Shown here: one piece after another, positions 34,870 through 43,449 of the stretch
How positions within the stretch are numbered: the first letter of the stretch is position 1
How the letters are laid out: the number at the start of each line of letters is the position of its first letter
Source: 79-D21 sp964521575
GTDB taxonomy: Bacteria; Synergistota; Synergistia; Synergistales; 79-D21
Length of the DNA stretch: 64,000 nucleotides
NCBI GenBank assembly: GCA_964521575.1
Contig: CAZFSR010000005.1
Span: 1 to 64,000 of the forward strand
Direction: 5' to 3'
Notes under the pieces: model-generated
Databases searched by the model: none
Told to the model about the DNA's origin: nothing
What the model saw: the letters and a program-made list of their open reading frames with translations, nothing else
Program-made: the position numbers and the translations under genes

Positions 34870-37158
34870 TCACCCCCGGAACACTTCGATGATACCATTC
34901 AGAGTATTAAGCTTCGCCATGATCCGGTAAAGGTGTTCGACATCCTTGACCCGGATCTCGACAGTCATCCTTGCCCTATTTGCCGCAATGACGCTGGCCT
35001 TCACCCCGACGATGTTTCCGTCCAGTGACGCAATGGCCTGCGACACATCCGCAAAGAGCCCCGATCTGTCCAGGCCTTCAAGTTTCAGCCGGGCAGTGTA
35101 ACGATCCGATATCAACCGCCCCCATTCGACCTTAACCGCCCTTTCCGACTTGGCTTCCTCCACGTTGCGGCAATCCGAGCGGTGAATAGTAATCCCCCTG
35201 GTCCGGGTGACGTAACCGACTATTGCGTCTCCGGGAACGGGGCAACAACAGTTCGCCAGCGATACGAGCACTCCCCCCGCACCCTCGACCACGATTTCCG
35301 TGTCGAACTCCTTACGGACCATGGCCGGTGTAACGGCCGTCTGTGCAGTCTCGATATGAGCTTCGGCCTGGGGGATTGCACGGGTTTCAAGGAGCTTCAT
35401 CACGACGGTGGAAGCGCTTTGGCTGTTCGCGCCGACGGCAGCGATCACATCTTCCCCGCTTGAATAACCCAGCTCATGGGCAACCCTGTTCAAGGCCCCT
35501 GACATCGTCGGTGCTGTCCACTCGAATCCAGCATCACGGCGGCGGAACTCCCTCTCAAGGAGTTCCCTCCCCTTCAGGATGCGTTCTTCTCTCTCGGTTC
35601 TCTCGACCTGCCTGAAGTACCCACGGATCTTGGAACGCGCCTTGCTGCTCCTTGCGATCTTGAGCCAGTCCCGCGACGGCTTCCCCTGCGGTGAGGTGAG
35701 GATCCGGACGATCTCCCCGTTCTGTATCTCGTAATCGATCGGGACGATCTTTCCGTTCACCATCGCTCCGACATATTTGTTGCCCACTTCGGTATGGATC
35801 ATGTAGGCGAAATCGAGCGGAGTCGACCCGGTCGGGAGGGAGATGACATCTCCGTTCGGTGTAAAGGCGAACACCTCGGAGGTCAGCACGTCGCCCTTGA
35901 GGTTTTCCATGAATTCGGATGGGCTTTCCCCCTGCCCCTCCAAAGCCTGCCGAACCCAGGCAAGGCGCTTGTCCATCTCATTCAGCCGGGTTCCCGGTTC
36001 CTTGTAGTGCCAGTGAGCCGCAATGCCGTATTCAGCCAGCCAGTGCATCTCTCTCGTTCGTATCTGGATTTCGAGCGGCTCCCCGCTTGGCCCGATGACC
36101 GTCGTATGGAGGGATTGGTACATGTTGTTCTTGGGGTTTGCAACATAATCGTCAAACTGGCCCGGGATGGGTTTCCAAATCGTGTGGACAATCCCCAGGA
36201 CCGAATAGCATTCCGCCACCGTTCCGACGATGACCCGCAGGGCGAGAAGATCGTATAGTTGCTCAAGAGAGAGATTCTTCCTCTGCATCTTTTCGTAGAT
36301 GCTGAAGAAATGCTTGGCACGCCCGGTGATGGAGACATCGATCCCGATATCCTTCATTTTCTGGTTAAGAATATCGATCGCCTGCTTGATGATCAGCTCC
36401 CGTTCCGGGAGCTTCTTTCTCACTCTTCGACGGATCTCGTAGAACATTTCCGGGTCAAGGACCTTGAAGGAGAGATCTTCCAGGTCCCGCTTGATCTGGT
36501 AAATCCCGAGACGGTGCGCAAGCGGCGCGTAGATCTCCACGGTTTCCTTGGCGATACGCACCTGCTTGTCCCTGCGCAGGGTCTGGATCGTCCTCATATT
36601 GTGAAGGCGGTCGGCAAGCTTGATGAGAACAACTCGAATATCCTTCGCCATGACGAGGAACATCTTCCTGAGATTCTGGGCCTGATAATCCTCGAACGAA
36701 TTGAAAGGCAGTTTCCCGAGTTTCGTGACCCCGTCAACCATGACCAGGACATTTTCGCCGAAGGCGTTCCGGATCGTTTCTCCCGTCAGGTCCGTATCCT
36801 CGAGGACATCATGGAGAAGAGCCGCGGTTAGGGTGTCGATATCCAGTTCCATATCGGCAAGGATCGAGGCAACCGAAATCGTGTGGACGACATACGGTTC
36901 CCCGGAGGAGCGAGTTTGCTGCTCATGCGCGATCGAGGCCATGACCATTGCCTCGCCGAGGCGGCTCAATTCTTCCCTGGGGAGGTACCTCGACGCTTTT
37001 CCCCAAAGCTCCTGCCATGCAAGTTTGACCGGTGCCACTCTCTGCGTTTCGCCGATCCGGCCAAGAAAGCTATCCCTCAGGAGTCGCAGGGACTTGCCCC
37101 CTTCCTGGGAGGCGGATCCGCCCACGTTGGCCGTTGGATGGCTCTCAGGTTCTTTCAA
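34870..37158 (-). CDS. rel: Bifunctional (p)ppGpp synthetase/hydrolase
   Basis: This is a 762-residue Rel/SpoT with all domains. The HD hydrolase is intact (HEQQTRSSGEPYVVHT and ALLHDVLEDTD). The synthetase is followed by TGS (VFAFTPNGDVISLPTGSTPL), a zinc-finger/helical part with ANCCCPVPGDAIVGY, and an ACT domain at the C-terminus. Because the HD motif is complete, both making and breaking the alarmone are expected. The start is best placed at TTG 37158, eight bases after AGGAGG; the GTG at 37167 would overlap the SD. That SD also overlaps the recJ stop codon. Confidence 0.95.
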   Translation of the reverse strand: MKEPESHPTANVGGSASQEGGKSLRLLRDSFLGRIGETQRVAPVKLAWQELWGKASRYLPREELSRLGEAMVMASIAHEQQTRSSGEPYVVHTISVASILADMELDIDTLTAALLHDVLEDTDLTGETIRNAFGENVLVMVDGVTKLGKLPFNSFEDYQAQNLRKMFLVMAKDIRVVLIKLADRLHNMRTIQTLRRDKQVRIAKETVEIYAPLAHRLGIYQIKRDLEDLSFKVLDPEMFYEIRRRVRKKLPERELIIKQAIDILNQKMKDIGIDVSITGRAKHFFSIYEKMQRKNLSLEQLYDLLALRVIVGTVAECYSVLGIVHTIWKPIPGQFDDYVANPKNNMYQSLHTTVIGPSGEPLEIQIRTREMHWLAEYGIAAHWHYKEPGTRLNEMDKRLAWVRQALEGQGESPSEFMENLKGDVLTSEVFAFTPNGDVISLPTGSTPLDFAYMIHTEVGNKYVGAMVNGKIVPIDYEIQNGEIVRILTSPQGKPSRDWLKIARSSKARSKIRGYFRQVERTEREERILKGRELLEREFRRRDAGFEWTAPTMSGALNRVAHELGYSSGEDVIAAVGANSQSASTVVMKLLETRAIPQAEAHIETAQTAVTPAMVRKEFDTEIVVEGAGGVLVSLANCCCPVPGDAIVGYVTRTRGITIHRSDCRNVEEAKSERAVKVEWGRLISDRYTARLKLEGLDRSGLFADVSQAIASLDGNIVGVKASVIAANRARMTVEIRVKDVEHLYRIMAKLNTLNGIIEVFRG

Positions 37159-37170
37159 GGAGTTCACCTC

Positions 37171-38844
37171 CTAACGGGACTCCTTGGAAACAACCGCTTT
37201 TTCCAGAAAAAGCTCGACACGCGGCTGCCCTCTCCAGGAACTCTTCCGGGCCCGGTAGATCCATCCTTCCACCGAATCCAGATTCCGCAAAAGGTCGGAG
37301 GATCGAAAGGCAACTATAGAAACCTCTCCGAAGCTAATCCGGACGTGCTGGCCGCCTTTTCCGAGAGGCACCAGCCGTTCCGCCTTCTCTCGGGAAACGA
37401 AGAAGAGAGGTGCCGGATTCCCGATGCCGAAAGGCCCCAATCTCTCGATTTCATCAAGGCGGTCCAAGGACAGTTCCCCAGGGTGAAGATCCAGGACATC
37501 GACAGCCTCTTCCGCCGTAGCCTCAAGCCCGGCGAGCAGGGTTTCGAGAGAATCCCTGACTAGAGGCCATTGTTGCCTCCTCACGCTGAAGCCCGCCGCC
37601 TGCCTGTGCCCTCCCCACTCGTGAAGGGAAGGCGATAGGCTTTCCAGCACGGACACCGCATCCCCGCCCTTAGGAACACGCAGGGTTCCTCGAACCAGTC
37701 CGGCACTTACCGGTGCCGCAAGGACGACGGGCCGTCCCGTTTCGCTGCATAGACGGCTTGCGACACCACTCAGGACCCCGACGGGCCAATCTTCCTTCCC
37801 AAAGACAAAGCATCTTTCCCCGCTCAAGAGAGAAGCGGCTTCTTCCATGATTTTCGCAGCGAGTCCCTGCCTTTTCCGATTAAGCGTCACGAGTTCGTCG
37901 ACCGACTTTTCCAATGGGGGTTCCATCGAAAGGACCTTGACGGCAAGGTCAGCGAGCTCCAACCTGCCCGGAGCATTCAGGCAGGGGATCAGCTTCATCG
38001 CCAGGGCCTCGCTGTCAAGGCTTTCAACGTCCAGGCCAAGCTGGCTCGACAAGGCAGTGAGCCCAGGTTCGCGGCCTTCCCGGATCTTCTTCAGGCCTTC
38101 CCTGAGAAGCGCCCTGTTCAAGGGCCCCAAGGGCACGCAATCCGCAACAGTCGCCAAGGCAATCAAACCCAGGTTCTCCTCCAGCCAGTCCTTGTCTTCC
38201 GCCCCGTTCTTCCAGGCCCAGGTCCAAAGCACCGCGGCGCCGCAGAGTCTTTTCGCCTCCGGGCTTCCGGAAAATTGGGGATTGACGAGAACCGCATCCG
38301 GAGAAGAACGCCAGTATCCTTCTTGCGGGAGATGATGGTCAAAAACCAGGACTTTCATCCCGAGTTTTTGCGCCGTTTCTATCGAAACCGCGCTGGAAGT
38401 TCCGCAATCCACCGCAACAAGGATGTCACAACCCCTGTCGGCAATCTTCCTGACAACCCTTTCGTGCAAACCGTAACCTTCCTGGTGACGGCTAGGGATG
38501 AAATAGCGGACATCCGCCCTGCGGGCCGAGAAAAGTCGGGCGGCGAGGGTCGTCGCAGTGACTCCATCCACATCGTAATCACCGTAGACCACAAGCCGTG
38601 TCCCCGGGCCGATCCCATCGAAGAGTTCCCTTGCGCCGTACCCCCCCTCCCCCAGTTCGAGTTGCTCCAGCAAGGAATGCAAATCAGGGGAAAACAGGTC
38701 TTGAGCACCTTTCTCAACCGGAAATCCCTTCATCCTCAGAATTGCAGCAACGAGTGGAGAGCAGCCGACCTCACCCGAGAGGTCGGCTGCTTCTTGATCG
38801 ATCCGCCAATGCCGGAGAGATCCCGGTTCTATGCCTGCAATCAC
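37171..38844 (-). CDS. recJ: Single-stranded-DNA-specific exonuclease RecJ
   Basis: This is a 557-residue DHH-family 5'-3' exonuclease. The motifs VVYGDYDVDGVTATT, VAVDCGTSS and VFDHHLPQEG supply the metal-binding aspartates and histidines. The DHHA1 domain has GGHRQAAGFSV. An OB-like C-terminal part follows. The start GTG at 38844 overlaps the lapA-like stop as GTGA. It is a little shorter than E. coli RecJ (577) and appears complete. Confidence 0.94.
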   Translation of the reverse strand: MIAGIEPGSLRHWRIDQEAADLSGEVGCSPLVAAILRMKGFPVEKGAQDLFSPDLHSLLEQLELGEGGYGARELFDGIGPGTRLVVYGDYDVDGVTATTLAARLFSARRADVRYFIPSRHQEGYGLHERVVRKIADRGCDILVAVDCGTSSAVSIETAQKLGMKVLVFDHHLPQEGYWRSSPDAVLVNPQFSGSPEAKRLCGAAVLWTWAWKNGAEDKDWLEENLGLIALATVADCVPLGPLNRALLREGLKKIREGREPGLTALSSQLGLDVESLDSEALAMKLIPCLNAPGRLELADLAVKVLSMEPPLEKSVDELVTLNRKRQGLAAKIMEEAASLLSGERCFVFGKEDWPVGVLSGVASRLCSETGRPVVLAAPVSAGLVRGTLRVPKGGDAVSVLESLSPSLHEWGGHRQAAGFSVRRQQWPLVRDSLETLLAGLEATAEEAVDVLDLHPGELSLDRLDEIERLGPFGIGNPAPLFFVSREKAERLVPLGKGGQHVRISFGEVSIVAFRSSDLLRNLDSVEGWIYRARKSSWRGQPRVELFLEKAVVSKESR

Positions 38845-39203
38845 TGCATGTCCCCGCTTGCTGGAACTTCCTTCTCCGGCGTCCCTGCTGCAACCTGGGC
38901 CGTTTCGGCAGGAGGAGTTTTCAGGGCATCAAGCAGTTGTTGTTTCTCCTGCTCCAGGACTCGAATCCGTTCTTCCTGGTCCTTGATCTTGCGTCGCAGG
39001 GCACCGCGAACCTCAACCAAGGATGCTAGGGAGACGATCCACATGAGAAGGCCTCCCGCTGCAAAGAGAAGAATGTCCCAAAGTCCCTGGGGGAGGGTTT
39101 TTTCCCAGATGATGAAACGGACGACCACATCTCCCGTGTTCTGGAAAGCGTAGCCGGCCGCTACCAACATGGCCAGCAGGATTGCCAGGGCATAACTCTT
39201 CAC
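38841..39203 (-). CDS. lapA: LapA-family (DUF1049) inner membrane protein
   Basis: This is a 120-residue protein with two membrane segments (about residues 3-20 and 39-61), containing FQNTGDVVVRFIIWEK between them, as in the LapA/YciS family. A coiled coil (about 65-95, EVRGALRRKIKDQEERIRVL) and a disordered tail follow. In E. coli LapA works with LapB in LPS assembly control; no lapB is seen here. I chose the GTG at 39203 because AAGGAGGG precedes it; an upstream ATG at 39284 with AGGAG is a real alternative that adds 27 residues. It opens the long recJ-rel-mre series. Confidence 0.75.
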   Translation of the reverse strand: MKSYALAILLAMLVAAGYAFQNTGDVVVRFIIWEKTLPQGLWDILLFAAGGLLMWIVSLASLVEVRGALRRKIKDQEERIRVLEQEKQQLLDALKTPPAETAQVAAGTPEKEVPASGDMQ

Positions 39204-39569
39204 ATTGTTCCCTCCTTCTTTGCGTTCCCGATACCGCTCGCGGGTTCCTACCGGGAAATGACCCGGTGCGAGAATAAATCTCATACCGAGCTCCTGAAAA
39301 GGCGACCTCAAGGAATCTCTCTTGCTTACGCAACTGGGGAACGCCGGTCGCGTTCTCCACAACTCCTTTATCAGTATAGCCCCCGGGGCCAGGGCGCGGG
39401 GCCGCTTCTAGGCATAAGGCGCGAAATTGGGATTTCAACCGCTTCGGAGAACCTTCTGGGTGGAGCAAAGGCTTTCGTTTTTCATTCCTCGAAATCCCGA
39501 ACCGAACGATCCGCAGAGGCTCGAACGGTTCCCAGGCACGATAAAAGGAAAGTAACCGTTAGAGAAGGA
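39204..39569 (-). other. Intergenic region, no gene recognised
   Basis: This 366-base stretch is the longest non-coding gap in the window. I found no tRNA, SRP RNA, tmRNA or 6S-like core. A -10-like TATACT (39378-39373, minus strand) is present without a convincing -35. Two tiny minus-strand frames of 14 and 16 codons have no clear role. It probably holds the promoter for the lapA-recJ-rel series. Confidence 0.45.
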
Positions 39570-39881
39570 TTAAGCCCCTCTCGATTCCAGCCTTTCGAGC
39601 CTTTCTTCGAGGTGCTGGAGGCTTTTCTCAAGCAAGGAGAACTCTTCCTTGGAAACGAGGGGAAGATGCTTCATCAGGCGCTGGAGTTCTTTCTGGAATC
39701 CCGCGATCAGCGTTTCCCGCCGTTCTTCCAAGGATCGCTCAACCTCCAGAAGAAGCCCGTCCAGGTCCGCCTGGCTCAAAGCTCCCTTCCCGACAAGAAC
39801 CATCATGTTTTCCCTCACGATTGCCAGCGCGGCCTTCCCCGTACCGAGCCCCTCCATGAGAAGCTGCAGGACCGTCTCCAT
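39570..39881 (-). CDS. Small coiled-coil protein, phasin-like, unknown
   Basis: This is a predicted 103-residue, largely helical protein. The first half (ETVLQLLMEGLGTGKAALAI) resembles the N-terminal amphipathic helix of phasin-like or UbiK/BMFP-type proteins, and the C-terminus (VSKEEFSLLEKSLQHLEERL) forms a heptad coiled coil. I do not recognise a defined family or function. The ATG at 39881 has GAAGGTGG upstream and a TATAAT about 29 bases before it, so it is probably transcribed separately. Confidence 0.65.
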   Translation of the reverse strand: METVLQLLMEGLGTGKAALAIVRENMMVLVGKGALSQADLDGLLLEVERSLEERRETLIAGFQKELQRLMKHLPLVSKEEFSLLEKSLQHLEERLERLESRGA

Positions 39882-39909
39882 GCGATTTCCACCTTCCTTT
39901 CCCCGCTCC

Positions 39910-39915
39910 ATTATA
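39910..39915 (-). promoter_or_regulatory. Possible -10 box for the 103-aa gene
   Basis: TATAAT on the minus strand lies 29 bases before the ATG and just after the secF terminator. A good -35 is not visible at the right distance, so this is a weak call. Confidence 0.4.
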
Positions 39916-39925
39916 AACCTCGCCT

Positions 39926-39962
39926 TAAAAGCACGGGGACGGCGCGATCACGCCGTCCCCGT
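39926..39962 (-). terminator. Intrinsic terminator after secF
   Basis: On the transcript ACGGGGACGGCG (39962-39951) pairs perfectly with CGCCGTCCCCGT (39944-39933) around a six-base loop, followed by GCTTTTAAGG. The stem is 12 bp and GC-rich, beginning 25 bases after the secF stop. It ends the secDF unit. Confidence 0.8.
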
Positions 39963-39986
39963 CCATCAAGCACACCGAACTGTCCC

Positions 39987-40859
39987 CTACCGGGGTGAAC
40001 GCTTAAACCATTCGCAAAGAAGCGCGCAAGCGATGAAAACCGAGCTGTAAGTCCCGACGACAAGCCCGACCAGAAGTGCAAAGGAAAAATCGGCGATGAC
40101 GGGCCCTCCGAACAGGAAAAGCGCGATCACGGGCAGCATCGTCGTCAAGGAGGTATTGATCGTCCGGGATAGCGTCTGGTTCACCGAGTCATCGAGCACG
40201 CGCTCGATTCCAAGCTGGCGGACTTTTCCCCAATTCTCCCTGACGCGGTCCAGGACCACGATGGTGTCGTTGATCGAGTACCCGACAACAGTCAGGATCG
40301 CCGCGATGAAGGTGAGAGAAATCTCTCGGCCGGTCAAGGCAAAGGCCCCTGTCACGACGATCGCGTCATGCGCCAGAGCCGCGACGCTGACCGCCGCGAA
40401 ACGGAACTGGAAGCGAACGCTGACGTAGAGAAGAATCCCGAGCAGAGCGAGAACCAACGCGATCAACGCTCCCCGCGTCAGTTCCTTGCCGACGACCGGA
40501 CCGACCTTCTCCAGGCGGAGGACCTGAATTTCACCGAACTTCTGTCTAAGGGCTTCCCGCGCTTGTTGTCCTATCGTTTCTTCGCCTGCCTTGAGCCGGA
40601 TGATCATGCCGCGGTCGCTGTAGGCCTGAATCACAGCCTGTTCCTGCCCAACCGTCGACAAGGCCTGGCGAACCTGCTCGACCGATTCGGCGGCAGGGAA
40701 TTCAACTTGCAGGAGTGTCCCTCCCGTGTAATCGATCCCGAGATTCAACCCCTTGAAAGTGATCAGCAAAAGGCTTCCGATAACCATAAACAGGCTAATG
40801 CCCACGGCCACTTTCCGGAACGCCATAAACTCGAACTTTTTATCATGCAACAGTTTCAT
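39987..40859 (-). CDS. secF: Protein translocase subunit SecF
   Basis: This is a 290-residue membrane protein with six segments. The N-terminal KVAVGISLFMVIGSLLLITF and GLNLGIDYTGGTLLQVEF are typical. The domain around FIAAILTVVGYSINDTIVVLDRV is the SecF core. SecDF uses the proton or sodium gradient to pull secreted proteins across the membrane. It starts 13 bases after the secD stop. Confidence 0.96.
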   Translation of the reverse strand: MKLLHDKKFEFMAFRKVAVGISLFMVIGSLLLITFKGLNLGIDYTGGTLLQVEFPAAESVEQVRQALSTVGQEQAVIQAYSDRGMIIRLKAGEETIGQQAREALRQKFGEIQVLRLEKVGPVVGKELTRGALIALVLALLGILLYVSVRFQFRFAAVSVAALAHDAIVVTGAFALTGREISLTFIAAILTVVGYSINDTIVVLDRVRENWGKVRQLGIERVLDDSVNQTLSRTINTSLTTMLPVIALFLFGGPVIADFSFALLVGLVVGTYSSVFIACALLCEWFKRSPR

Positions 40860-40872
40860 GTCAGTCCCTCCC

Positions 40873-42264
40873 TCAGTTCGACCCGAGGGCCTTTTTGCGG
40901 CTTATATCCATCAGGAGCTGCAGGATAACCCGGGTGACCAGGACGTTGCAGAAAACGCTTGAAACGATCCCGATGCTCAGTGTCACGGCAAAACCGCGGA
41001 TCGGGCCGGTTCCGAAGTAAAAAAGAATCGCCGCGGCAATCAGCGTGGTCAGGTTGGAGTCGAGGATCGTTGTCAGGGCTTTCCGGAATCCCGCGTCAAG
41101 AGCCGCCAGCCGGGTCTTGCCAGCCCGCAGTTCCTCTTTCATCCGCTCGTAGATCAGGATATTTCCGTCAACCGCCATACCGATGGTCAGAACGATTCCG
41201 GCGATACCCGGGAGCGTCAGCGTGGACCGGAAGGTGATCAGTCCGGCAAACACAAGCAGCAGGGCCACGCTGAGGGCCATGTCTGCCGCGATACCCAGGA
41301 AGCGGTAGTAAACCAACATGAAGATCAGGACCAGGACGGCACCAATGACGCCTGCCCTTAGCCCCGAACGAATCGAGTCGGAACCAAGGGTGGGGCCGAC
41401 CGTCCGGTTCTCGGCCACCTCGACCGGGACCGGAAGAGCACCCGCCCGAAGCATGATCGCTAGTCGGTTGGCCTCGTCCACGGTGAACCTGCCCGTGATC
41501 TGGGCTTCACCCCCGCTGATCCTTTCCTGGACGACCGGGGCGGAGATGACCTCCCCGTCAAGGACGATGGCAATCTGGCGCCCCACATTGGCAGCCGTCG
41601 CCTCGTCGAAAAGCCGCGTCCCTTCCGGGCTGAACTTAAGGGAAACCATCGGTCTCGAAAGGCTGTCGAATCCCGTTTTTGCATCCTTCAGGTCTTTCCC
41701 GACAACATAGGTTTTTCCGAGAAGGTACGCACGTCCGTCGTTATCCCTCCCAACGGACATCCCGGGGGTGTTTGCAACTTTTGCCTTCAGCTCGTTCGCA
41801 ACGGCATCCACCTGATCCTTGGCTTTCTGCCAACGGGACTGGGCGGCAAGAAAATCCTCGTCGCTGGCATAGTTGGGCCTGTTCGGAGCGGGGGGAACCG
41901 CCCCCGTTGATTGCAGGACCTCCTTGAACTCAAGCAACGCCGTCCGCCCGATCAGTTCGAGGGCCGCCTCAGGATCCTGGATCCCCGGAAGGTCGAGGAT
42001 GACCCGATCCTTTCCCTGCCTCTGGATGACCGGTTCCGTCACACCGTACTGGTCAACGCGGTTTCGCAGGACCGCGATCAGTCTTTCAAGGCTGTCATCG
42101 GTCAGGGGACTCTCCGGTGTATCCTTTGCCAGAAGGACGATATGAGCGCCACCCTTGAGGTCCAGGCCTAGCCGAACCCTCCCTTGGATCGGGAAAACTG
42201 CAAAAAGTCCTGCCACAATCACCGCGGCGACCAAGATCAATCGCCAGCGATCCCTCTTCAACAT
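40873..42264 (-). CDS. secD: Protein translocase subunit SecD
   Basis: This is a 463-residue protein with six membrane segments and a periplasmic head (about residues 30-270). VRLGLDLKGGAHIVLLAKD at the start and LPGIAGIVLTIGMAVDGNILIYERMKEE in the membrane part are diagnostic. It is shorter than E. coli SecD (615), similar to Thermus/Clostridia-type SecD. A terminator-like hairpin and a second structured element precede it after yajC. Confidence 0.96.
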   Translation of the reverse strand: MLKRDRWRLILVAAVIVAGLFAVFPIQGRVRLGLDLKGGAHIVLLAKDTPESPLTDDSLERLIAVLRNRVDQYGVTEPVIQRQGKDRVILDLPGIQDPEAALELIGRTALLEFKEVLQSTGAVPPAPNRPNYASDEDFLAAQSRWQKAKDQVDAVANELKAKVANTPGMSVGRDNDGRAYLLGKTYVVGKDLKDAKTGFDSLSRPMVSLKFSPEGTRLFDEATAANVGRQIAIVLDGEVISAPVVQERISGGEAQITGRFTVDEANRLAIMLRAGALPVPVEVAENRTVGPTLGSDSIRSGLRAGVIGAVLVLIFMLVYYRFLGIAADMALSVALLLVFAGLITFRSTLTLPGIAGIVLTIGMAVDGNILIYERMKEELRAGKTRLAALDAGFRKALTTILDSNLTTLIAAAILFYFGTGPIRGFAVTLSIGIVSSVFCNVLVTRVILQLLMDISRKKALGSN

Positions 42265-42303
42265 GGGACAAACCTCCTCGAAAAACCCATCAGGTCCGAA
42301 TAA

Positions 42304-42346
42304 CCGAACGGTGAGAGGCCCTTGACGGGCACCCTGGTCCGTTCGG
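42304..42346 (-). other. Structured secD leader
   Basis: The outer stem CCGAACGG (42346-42339 on the transcript) pairs with CCGTTCGG (42311-42304), and an inner GCCC-GTCAA-GGGC hairpin lies between. It is about 40 bases upstream of the secD ATG and starts six bases after the T-run of the yajC terminator. I do not recognise a known riboswitch; the stem is seen in the sequence, and a regulatory role is inference. Confidence 0.45.
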
Positions 42347-42351
42347 GACAG

Positions 42352-42382
42352 AAAAAAAGGAGCAGGCGCAATGACCCACTCC
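42352..42382 (-). terminator. Intrinsic terminator after yajC
   Basis: On the transcript GGAGTGGGT (42382-42374) pairs with GCCTGCTCC (42367-42359), with wobbles, followed by seven U residues (42358-42352). It begins 16 bases after the yajC stop. This is the clearest U-tract terminator in the window and separates yajC from secDF or acts as an attenuator. Confidence 0.75.
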
Positions 42383-42398
42383 GCAGACCAGCCCTTTG

Positions 42399-42728
42399 CT
42401 AGGCTTCAGGGATCCCTTCAACTACCGGCGTTTCTTCTTTCTTTCCCGCCTCTTCCGTCCTCTTGTACTGGATGGAAGATTTCAGGATACGGGCCTTGAC
42501 TCCGTCCGCGATCTCAAGAATATAGCTATCTTCCTTTGTTTCCCGGACAATGCCGAAGAATCCGCCCGCCGTTACAACCTGATCGCCCCTCTTGATCGAA
42601 GCCAGCATCTCCTGGTGCTGACGCTGCCGCTTCTTCTGGGGGCGGATAATCAGGAAGTAAAAGATGACAACGAACAAAGCGAGGGGAAGAAGCATACCCA
42701 TCAGTCCACCCTGAGCTCCACTGTTCAA
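42399..42728 (-). CDS. yajC: Preprotein translocase accessory subunit YajC
   Basis: This is a 109-residue protein with one N-terminal membrane segment (about residues 10-28, GMLLPLALFVVIFYFLIIRP) followed by the family motif RPQKKRQRQHQEML and GDQVVTAGGFFGIV. It binds SecDF. The start is a TTG at 42728, eight bases after AGGAGG. The C-terminal part is charged. It follows rex by 57 bases. Confidence 0.93.
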   Translation of the reverse strand: MNSGAQGGLMGMLLPLALFVVIFYFLIIRPQKKRQRQHQEMLASIKRGDQVVTAGGFFGIVRETKEDSYILEIADGVKARILKSSIQYKRTEEAGKKEETPVVEGIPEA

Positions 42729-42785
42729 ACCGAACGCCTCCTGTCTTCAATCTCGTTTTTCGGCATGGACAATTCTAACACGACT

Positions 42786-43412
42786 TTACCGTTCGAGCTG
42801 CTTGAGAAAGAAAAGAAGCTTCTCGAGCTCGGTCGCGATATCCACATGGTAGACAAGAACAGACTTGGGGGCAATGACCGCCGTCTGGGCGAACGACAGG
42901 ATACCGCGAATCGTTCCCGCCGCCACGGCCCGATCGACGCAATTCTGCGCAGCAGTTGATGGAACGGTCAGGATCAGGATTTCCACTTGCTCTTCCTTCA
43001 GGATCTCGGTGATCTTTTCCACGGGGTGACACGGAATTCCCATAATCGACCGCCCGAATTTCTGAGGGTCATTGTCGAAAAGGGCCAACACCTTGAACTT
43101 GCTGCTCTGGAAAGCCTTGTGGCCCAATAGGGCCTCTCCGAGCCGCCCTACGCCGACCAGGGCGATCCGCCAGAGACGAGGGGTCGAAAGAATGCTCTTG
43201 ATATGCTCGTATAGTCTCTCAACATGGTATCCGACGCCCCGCTTGCCGATCTCCCCAAAATAGGAAAGATCCTTTCGGACCTGGCTCGCCTTGAGGGAGA
43301 GCATCTCCCCGATTTCCTGCGAAGAAACGACCCTTCTCCCCTCCTCATGAAGGAGCTCAAGGAGGCGGTAATACTGGACAAGCCGCTCGATAGTCGGCTC
43401 AGCGACTTTCAT
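42786..43412 (-). CDS. rex: Redox-sensing transcriptional repressor Rex
   Basis: This is a 208-residue protein that reads the NADH/NAD+ ratio and represses fermentation and respiration genes. The N-terminal winged helix is about residues 1-80 (SSQEIGEMLSLKASQVRKDL), and the Rossmann domain contains IALVGVGRLGEALLGHKAF. The domain-swapped C-terminal helix is present. I start at ATG 43412, eight bases after GGGGGA. Likely targets in an anaerobe are alcohol/acid fermentation genes, none of which is in this window. Confidence 0.94.
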   Translation of the reverse strand: MKVAEPTIERLVQYYRLLELLHEEGRRVVSSQEIGEMLSLKASQVRKDLSYFGEIGKRGVGYHVERLYEHIKSILSTPRLWRIALVGVGRLGEALLGHKAFQSSKFKVLALFDNDPQKFGRSIMGIPCHPVEKITEILKEEQVEILILTVPSTAAQNCVDRAVAAGTIRGILSFAQTAVIAPKSVLVYHVDIATELEKLLFFLKQLER

Positions 43413-43449
43413 CGACACAATCCCCCGATCGTCGGCCTTGATTGCCGGG

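Noticed and set aside
39013..39468. Minus-strand 151-codon frame across lapA and its upstream gap
   Set aside because: It is out of frame with the LapA-family protein, and its translation is proline/arginine-rich without a domain.
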